A stretch of DNA of 64,000 nucleotides from the NCBI GenBank assembly GCA_024196135.1, contig JAMQCK010000018.1, forward strand, positions 124,001-188,000, given 5' to 3'. Numbering within the stretch: the first letter of the stretch is position 1; every line of letters begins with the position of its first letter. The position numbers were made by a program, and so were the translations under genes. The notes under the pieces are model-generated. The model made no database searches. It saw nothing but the letters and a program-made list of their open reading frames with translations, and was not told the DNA's origin. Shown here piece by piece: positions 57,301-64,000 of this stretch. Source of the stretch: Pleurotus ostreatus/Saccharomyces cerevisiae fusant (lineage: Eukaryota; Opisthokonta).

Positions 57301-59638
57301 TGCGCCGCGCAAAAGTGGTCCCGGAAGCACCGCCAGTCGGCTTGCTATATGTGAGCGCGCCTTCGCCCGGGATCCGGTGGTGGCGGAAGTGCCGGCTGTT
57401 GATCAGACTGTGTTTGTAGAGTATGGTGCATGCGAGTGCGCAGGCGGCGCGGCGTGCTTCCCAACGCGATGGTGCGACAGGGCCTTCGACCTCTGATGCC
57501 GGACTACCAGGTAGATGCACCGTGCAAATGAAGCCCATGTGCTCGGTTTGACGAGTGCGGTGGATTTCCAGGACAGTGAAGTTATGGGCGACGTGGAGCG
57601 TAGCTGCGTAGGCAAAGACGGCCTTAACTGCGTCGTGAGGATTCATGTACCCGCCTGTCGCAGCGCATGTGAGGACGATATTCTTGTCCGCCTCCTCATT
57701 CTCTAGTACATGCCGCGTCTTCGATGGTTCCTCGAGCAGCGAAGGTATCGGCGGTATCGGAATACTCTTCATCGTCAGCGTCTTGGCCCACTGCGATAAA
57801 GCATCTTCCCGCTGCGTAAGACCCTCAATGATTCGACGGTCCATAGGCTTTCCCTGCGCGGCGAGCAGGACCAGCCTCTTGCTAGAGTGTGCCATCGAGT
57901 ACGCATATGAGACGTAGCTGTCGAACAAATCGAGCCTGATAAAGTCAAGTCAGCCACGCACACAACGTTTGATGTACAGACGCTGCGTACTGGACAACAA
58001 GCGAAGCCTTCGTGAAGTCCATATCCATCGCCGCCTCCGTGGCGATGAGGAGCTTGGTCGTGCCCTTGTCGTAATCACGAAAGGTGGAGACCTCCACGAA
58101 TGAGTATCACCGGTATCGAAGATCGAGCAGACATACCAGTGTAGTCCGGTCGACATTGCCTGTGATAACTCTCGCCTGCAGCGCAGGATACATTTCATTC
58201 GCGATGTAGCCAATGAGATGGGCCACGTGCTCGTAACAAACTGTTCGGTGGGTCTTGTAAGTTACCCACAGCAATCAAACTCAGGATCATAGTACGGACC
58301 AAACGCAAGGCCACGAAAATGGTCAGTGTCTTGTTCATATTCAATTCGAACGACGTCTAAGAATTGCTGAACCTTGGATGTTAATCGGCCTGAAGCCCGT
58401 ACATTGGGCCTCGGTTCGTTTGCGAGTAGCTTCACCGCTTGATCTCTTGCAGTCTTCGACGGCGTGTCCTCAGGAACGGCCGTTTTCAGATCATCCTTAG
58501 CTTGCAATAGATAGTAGTTCGCCGCTGCAGGTCCTAGGTCGCGCAAGATCCTCCGCGCCCGTCTGATATACGGCTCACACAAAGTCGGCGCCGGGCTACA
58601 TGCCTCGCGCAACTTCGTGACGAGCGGGGTATCAGGAGGCTGGGGCGAAGGTTCGTAGTACACGACTTCGGTGACCGGATGGTTCGGAACGACCTCTTGG
58701 CGCAGTCTGTCGGTAAATCCATGGGTCCTGCACTCTAGCAGATGCTCAAGGGCAATAATTTGCTGATCGAAGGTGAGCCAGGGTCGCGATGCTCGTACGA
58801 TGGTGGCTAGGATGAGGGGTCGGAGGGAAGGTGCAGACGGGCGATAGAAGTCGTCGATGATCTCTTCCAGAGCTTGCGTTGCCTCGTGATCGAAAGCTTG
58901 TGGTTCGGGGATGACGATAGCCTGAGCTTGGGTGATCGCAAGAGCGCTGGAGGAGAGTTTGTCGAGGTATATCTGCGTGAAGGTGAGATCGAACTGGCTG
59001 TGAAGATCGGATATACTGACCTGCGGCGTCAAAGAGAGGATTGTAGCAGGCCCTTCGATATGAGATATGACTTCTGCGAGTCCGTAAGCATCCTCGGGGT
59101 TGTCACCTCCATCCCTACCAAATGTCAGCGGAGAGAAATGTTTGGCCAAGAGAGAGGACGTACTTCACTAAGAAGATGATGCAGCTGTCCTGCTGAACAT
59201 AGCCAGCGAGTTTGGAGCTCGGTTCATCTACTAACAAATGACGGACGAAGCGTTTGAGTAGTTTCGGTATCTCTGTAGATGTGGGATGAAAGGGGATTCG
59301 TCGATTCGAAGAGACTTGCTCACGTTTTGACGATGGCAGGAGGGCGATGGCTATAACTAATCAGCTGCCGTTGAGCATTCGTGAGGGAGCAGTCGCTCAC
59401 TGTTCTGAATAAGAGCACTCTGGAGCACCTCTTTCCTGTAGGTCTTGAGCTTGAGCGGGGACCCCGCAGTGTCTTGTGATCGCGCATCTTGAACTCCTGA
59501 CGCGTCTTCGGGATCGACATCCATGCCATCGTCCGAATCCTCTGCGACTCGCCGTCGTTTTGCGGCTTTGATGACCTCATCGCGGACGACTGGTGCACGC
59601 CTCTTTGCGTATCTTGGAGGCAGAGCAGAGTCCGACAT
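54388..59638 (-). CDS. Dicer-like ribonuclease III with apparently inactive helicase
   Basis: This RNA-silencing endonuclease cuts long double-stranded RNA into small RNAs. The start at 59638 gives MSDSALPPRYAKRRAP. A Dicer-type helicase follows (VLQSALIQNIIAIALLPSSK, CIIFLV, HFRGLAFG, TTKLLIATEAAMDMDFTKAS and FDSYVSYAYSMAHSSKRLV). Then come the dimerisation domain (HDAVKAVFAYAATLHVAHNF) and a PAZ-like region. RNase IIIa has YERLELYGDAFLKYLASLHL and ADVVEAILGAA, with a Lys-rich insert. RNase IIIb has YERIEFLGDALLDF and DIVESIVGAIYIS. The C-terminal dsRNA-binding-like end has a CTCR motif. Both catalytic centres keep their acidic residues. The helicase P-loop and DECH box are not recognisable. 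About 1500 residues. Confidence 0.88.
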
Positions 59639-59829
59639 GAAAGCGTGTCGGCCGTATGTTCGGCGGCAAGAGAGAAAGAATGATCTCGTGTCGGGCCGCC
59701 TGACCGGGAACAACGCATCCGATTCCGGCGTCCGGGGAACTCGCGTGCCGGAAGCGCGCCTGATTGTCTCCCATAAAACCATCCGAATGTCCGTCTCCCA
59801 GTCTCTCATTCCCCTTTCCACCGTCCACC
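59639..59829. promoter_or_regulatory. Short divergent promoter (Dicer / nitronate monooxygenase)
   Basis: Only 191 bases separate two divergent start codons, so control elements are probably shared. No dyad stands out. Confidence 0.5.
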
Positions 59830-61234
59830 ATGACCACGATCACCACCCCCGTCACTGAGCTCTTCGGCATCAAGCACCCCATCCTGCTCGCAGGTGCGCA
59901 AGAGCAGTTCCCGACGTTCCCCCTCGTTCTCACGTCTTCATAGGAATGAACGTTGCCGCTGGCCCCGAGCTTGCGGCTGCGGTCACGAACGCGGGCGGGC
60001 TCGGTGTCATTGGTGGACTCGGGTACACCCCCAAGATCTTGAGGCAGCAAATACGCGCCATCAAGGCTGACCTCAAGGACAAGAACGCGCCCTTTGGTGT
60101 CGATCTGCTCCTTCCTCAGGTTGGGGGTAACGCTCGCAAGACCAACGTACGTTTCCCCTGAATGTATTCTGGCATATGCTAATGGCGTCTCCAGTATGAC
60201 TACACGAAGGGTGCGCGAAGCTCATTTCCCCCTCGAAGCACCGTCTGACACACCCCAGGTCAACTCGACGAGCTCATTGACGTGATCATCGACGAGAAGA
60301 CCACGCTCTTCGTCTGCGCTGTTGGTGTCCCGCCCAAGCATGTCGTCGAGCGCTTGCATAAGGCAGGCATCTTCGTCATGAATATGGTGCGTGCAACCGT
60401 TCCGCCATGGAAGGCCGATTAAATGACCGGACGCCACAGGTCGGTCACCCGAAGCACGTTCAGAAGGCCCTTGACGTTGGCGTCGATATCATCTGCGCGC
60501 AGGCCGGCGAGGGAGGCGGCCACACCGGCGATGTCCCGGCTAGCATCCTCATCCCCGCCTGCGTGGACGCCGTCAAGGGCCGGACATCGCCTCTGAACGG
60601 CAAGCCCATCTTTGTGATCGGTGCTGGCGCCGTTTACGATGGCAGGTCACTTGCCGCTAACCTCATGTGGGGTGCCCAGGCTGTCTGTAAGTATCTGTGG
60701 CGTCTCTTGATGCAAGCAACGGCGCTGATTGATTCGCAGGGGTTGGCACTCGGTTCGTTGCCGCTGTGGAGGCTGGCGCGCCGAAGATCCACAAGGACTT
60801 GGTCGTGAAGAGCGGGATTGAGGACAACGCTCGCACACTCATCTACACCGGTCGTCCGTTGCGGGTGTACAAGACAGACTACGTCGAGGACTGGTAGGTT
60901 CTCTGCTTTGCTCATGAAAACGTCGTTGACTCTTGCCGCAGGGAGACCAACCGCCAGGCTGAGATCAAGGAGCTCACTTCGAAGGGTATCATCCCGCACA
61001 TCCAGGAGATTGAGCAGCACCCCGAGAAGAGTGCGTCGACGCGGCCATGGCTCATGGGCCGTGTCGCTGCGTTGATCAATGACATCAAGCCAGCACAGGT
61101 GTGTTCAGACTTGCTCCTTTCAACGTATAGCAAGCTGACCCATCACGCAGCAAATTGTCGACGACATGGTCCGTGAGGCCATCGAGCAGCTGAACAAGGG
61201 CGCGTCCTTTGTCCAGGCGAAGTCGAAGCTGTGA
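59830..61234 (+). CDS. Nitronate monooxygenase (2-nitropropane dioxygenase family)
   Basis: This is an FMN-dependent TIM-barrel enzyme oxidising nitronates such as propionate-3-nitronate. The start MTTITTPVTELFGIKHPILL is spliced to AGMNVAAGPELAAAVTNAGG, LGVIGGLGYTPKILRQQIRA and NAPFGVDLLLPQVGGNARKT. VGVDIICAQAGEGGGHTGDV is the FMN-phosphate region with the conserved histidine. VIGAGAVYDGRSLAANLMWG, WVGTRFVAAVEAGA and a C-terminal exon ending GASFVQAKSKL complete the protein. About 360 residues and seven introns. A paralogue lies at 63738-64000, beyond the DUF2264 gene. Confidence 0.9.
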
Positions 61235-61432
61235 TCTGGGACGATGGTATCTACCCATCGCGGCTGGTGGCAGGACTTGTGGGAGATGGAGGACTCGGGG
61301 GAAGGGATATCTGTATCATTATAGCACATCCACATACCTAGCGTGACAATGCATTGCAGAGTACTGCCAAATGACGCGTCCGATGTTCAATTTGCCTCCA
61401 TCCTTAGCATTACTCGTATAATCTTACAGCCT

Positions 61433-63462
61433 TCAGACCATTAGCTTCTTTATCTCTTCGGGCACCTCTGGGCGTTTCTCCCATTCCTTCGTCCATCCGC
61501 TCCTTGCACCCTCCTCATCCCCTATGCTCGGGATGGCGAAGACTCCAGTGACCAACCAGTAGCTCTTGTCGCTCGCCTGGTACTCCTGCAATAGGGTGGG
61601 CATAATAGCGCGGGGCACGTATAGGTTGGAGTTGGCGTCGGTTCGGATGGCCTTGCCTTCGCGTCCGGACGATGCGAGGTCGACCACACCTGCCACACCC
61701 GCCTTCGACGCAGAGCGGCTCTCGCCCTTCCCCTCAAGATACCCAAAGTCCTCCCCCTGCGCCGGATCCAGCGCTCGACCATCCTTCCGCTGCCCATAGA
61801 TCGCAAAGCCCGCCTCCGCCGTCTTCAGCGCCCGATCCGTCTTCACCCTATGCACGCGCAAATGCCACAGCGGCGCCTCCCCCGTCGGCGGCACCAGCCA
61901 CGTCTCTACCTCCACGCCCGGCCACGGGTGCCACATGCTCCTCAGCCAGCGCCCGCCCTCGATGCGCGCCTCGCGCGTCTTGATGCGGCACTTCCACGTC
62001 TCCCCGCCGTCGTCGCTCAGCGCGAGCATGTTGTCCGCGGCGTGCTCCTCGAGCGTGAGGTCGCCCGTGGGCACGCTGTACCCGAAGGCGGAGGAGTAGG
62101 CGAACTTGCCGTATTTGGCGGCGCTTTGCTTGACGGGGTAGGAGCATTGCTGGCCGGAGGAGAGGATGTAGGTGTGCCCGCCGAGGTTGGTGGCGATGTG
62201 GAGGGGCTTCTCGAGCGGGGTGACGGTGTTGCGTAGGGCTTCCGGGTAGGGCTCTTCCGGTGTGGTCCAGAAGGGGTGGTTGTCGGGAAGAGACAGGGCA
62301 ACGAAGGCCTTGCAGAACCAGTAGGGCGAACCGGGCGAGTTGTAGTTCTCGGTGATGTTGATGTTGGGATAGCCGAAGCCGATGGTCATGGTCCCATCGG
62401 AAGCCCAAGCGCCAGGCTGGCGCGCCCAGAAGCGCAGGTTACGGAGCTGCAAGCCTTTGATGACGCCCCATGTCAATGGTGCAGGGAGCTCGAGATCAGC
62501 GAATGCGAGTGCGCCCCAGAATGATGACATGGCGGCCCGGTAGGTCATGCTGCGACCGAACGGAATAGCACGGCCCTCCTCGTCAAAGTAGTGCACGAAG
62601 TCGAAGGCGAACTTCTTCGCGCGCTGCCTGTACTCCTCGCAGCGCTCAGGATCCTCGTCCTGCATGAGCTTGGAGTAAGCGAGCTGCGCGAACTGGATAG
62701 CGAACGAGGAGGAATAGTAGTCGAGCTGAACAACGCCCTCGGGACCATCGCGAGACCAGCCATCACCGATATAGAACGTGTCCAGATGGTCAAGGTCCTT
62801 CTTCATCCTCGTTAGGTCGGCCCGGGGAGACCCTACTTTCGAGAGACCTAGATTGGCGAAGACCTGCGCGGAGTCAGTAACCCATTACCGTGCATACAGA
62901 TGAAGCTTACTCTGAACCAAAGCCAGTTTGTATTGGGCATCTCCTTGTCATTCATCCCACCGAGCCATTCTCCGAGGTTCTTCTTCGCCTTTTCGCTGAG
63001 CGGATCCCAGAGTTGCTTGCCGGCGACGGCGAGGGAGAAGCCGATAGCGCTACATTCGACCATACGCTGGTCCTTGTCGCGCATGTTGCCCCAGAACTCC
63101 TCGTGAGAGGGATCCGTACCACTCTCGAAACCAGCAACCCATCGTTGTACACCGTCGTACATGCCTCCGCCGGCAAGGAGGGATGCTAAGCCCCATAGCG
63201 GACGCGACCACCCCTCCAAATGAGCAGCTGCTTCATCATAGTGCGTCCCTGTGTAGCCGAGGTGAACGCGCGCTCCGCTAGGGGAGGTATGTGATGCGAG
63301 AGGATCGAGGACGTTCTTAAGGAACTGCGCCAGGTCAGCCTTCGTCTCAAGCGGGTTCGCCGCGAAGGGTGTCGTGTAGAATGCCGCCTGCATCTCTCTG
63401 GACGGCTTGATACTCTGCAATGGGGACGAGGGGAGGGAGAACCCGACGGCATCGATTCCCAT
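61433..63462 (-). CDS. DUF2264-family protein
   Basis: This protein has a large alpha-barrel fold resembling polysaccharide-acting enzymes, with unknown substrate. The start [20 protein letters not shown] leads to [30 protein letters not shown], then after one intron [11 protein letters not shown] and [80 protein letters not shown] and a C-terminal beta-rich region follow. The repeated aromatic pairs and the [14 protein letters not shown] blocks are the family's hallmarks. About 660 residues with a single clear intron. Cytoplasmic by lack of a signal peptide. Confidence 0.88.
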
Positions 63463-63737
63463 CGCTTTTGTATCCCATGTCGTTGAGATGGGTGGCGGAA
63501 GAAGATTGCGGCCCGACGGTCCGACCTCGCAGGAAGCGGGTCACAAGGCGTTCCCCGGACCTGTCCCGGACCACAACGTCCGCTGCGCGCAAGAATAGGC
63601 ATGGGTACCATAGCGGGATCCAGCCTGAGCTCGCAGATGGTGAAAAGCTCATCGGGCCGCACAGAGAGATACGCAGTAACAGGGTCATTATGTGCAGGCC
63701 ATTACAGGGTTAAGATACACCGCTGCACATGTCGTTG

Positions 63738-64000
63738 CTAGAGCTTCGACTTCACCATCGATGCTCGTTGTGTCAAGAGCTCTGCGGCTTGGTTGGCCAT
63801 GTTTTCTACAATCACCTAAGGTCATTGATGAGCGATTCCTACGGACGATGTTCCGTATAGGTTATACCTTCGCAGGAAGGATCTCGTCGATTAGCGCGGC
63901 GACGCGGCCCATAATCCAAGGCCGTGCCTCGATGCTCTTATGAGGTCGCTCTTCCATGTCTTTGTTGTACGGTATGACACCTTGCGAGGCCAACACGCGT
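63738..64000 (-). CDS. C-terminal end of a second nitronate monooxygenase (5' part beyond window)
   Basis: Two exons, 63868-64000 and 63738-63815, join across a GT..AG intron at 63816-63867. They give VLASQGVIPYNKDMEERPHK, RPWIMGRVAALIDEILPAK and VIVENMANQAAELLTQRASM, ending VKSKL with stop TAG. This matches the end of the gene at 59830-61234 (RPWLMGRVAALINDIKPAQ … GASFVQAKSKL) residue for residue at most sites. The rest of the gene lies past the right edge. Confidence 0.85.

Noticed and set aside
1..64000. Transposons, CRISPR arrays, rRNA genes
   Set aside because: No transposase or reverse-transcriptase motifs, no terminal repeats with target duplications, no regularly spaced repeats and no rRNA-like sequence were seen.

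Overview
The window looks like nuclear DNA of a basidiomycete, most likely an Agaricomycete. Almost every gene is split by short GT..AG introns of about 45-60 bases. Genes are dense on both strands, and several families are typical of mushroom-forming fungi: a RlpA-like secreted protein, a multi-pass membrane protein of the mushroom-expanded kind, an F-box protein, divergent Zn2Cys6 regulators and an arylamine N-acetyltransferase homologue. I saw no CRISPR array, tRNA, rRNA or transposon. Exon joins are my own readings, made where splice sites restore a family motif, so most gene limits are firmer than the internal exon borders.

Left part (1-22 kb): a secreted double-psi beta-barrel protein (cut by the left edge), a Zn2Cys6 regulator (TF1), a Cys/Met-metabolism PLP enzyme, a two-RRM SR-type splicing protein, a multi-pass membrane protein, a second Zn2Cys6 regulator (TF2, a full-length paralogue of TF1), a cytochrome P450, an arylamine N-acetyltransferase-like protein and a lysophospholipid acyltransferase of the Vps66/Loa1 type.

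Centre (22.2-37.7 kb): the most interesting locus. A minus-strand gene of about 11.7 kb encodes a three-module non-ribosomal peptide synthetase. I read its order as truncated C - A1 - T1 - C2 - A2 with embedded N-methyltransferase - T2 - C3 - A3 - T3 - thioesterase. A1 lacks the aspartate that normally binds the alpha-amino group, so the starter is probably not an ordinary alpha-amino acid. The synthetase shares a divergent promoter with an FAD-dependent aromatic hydroxylase of the phenol 2-monooxygenase type. TF2, the P450 and the acetyltransferase-like gene lie just downstream. Together they suggest a cluster for a small peptide carrying one N-methyl group. Multimodular NRPS genes other than siderophore synthetases are uncommon in basidiomycetes.

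Right part (38-64 kb): mostly housekeeping genes. These are a syntaxin-18/Ufe1 SNARE, a conserved membrane protein, an F-box protein, the Ssu72 CTD phosphatase, proteasome subunit alpha-2, a third Zn2Cys6 protein, an aldehyde dehydrogenase, a Ser/Pro-rich unknown protein and a small cytochrome c oxidase subunit. A Dicer-like ribonuclease follows whose helicase ATPase motifs appear to be lost while both RNase III centres are kept. The window ends with a nitronate monooxygenase, a DUF2264 protein and the end of a second nitronate monooxygenase.
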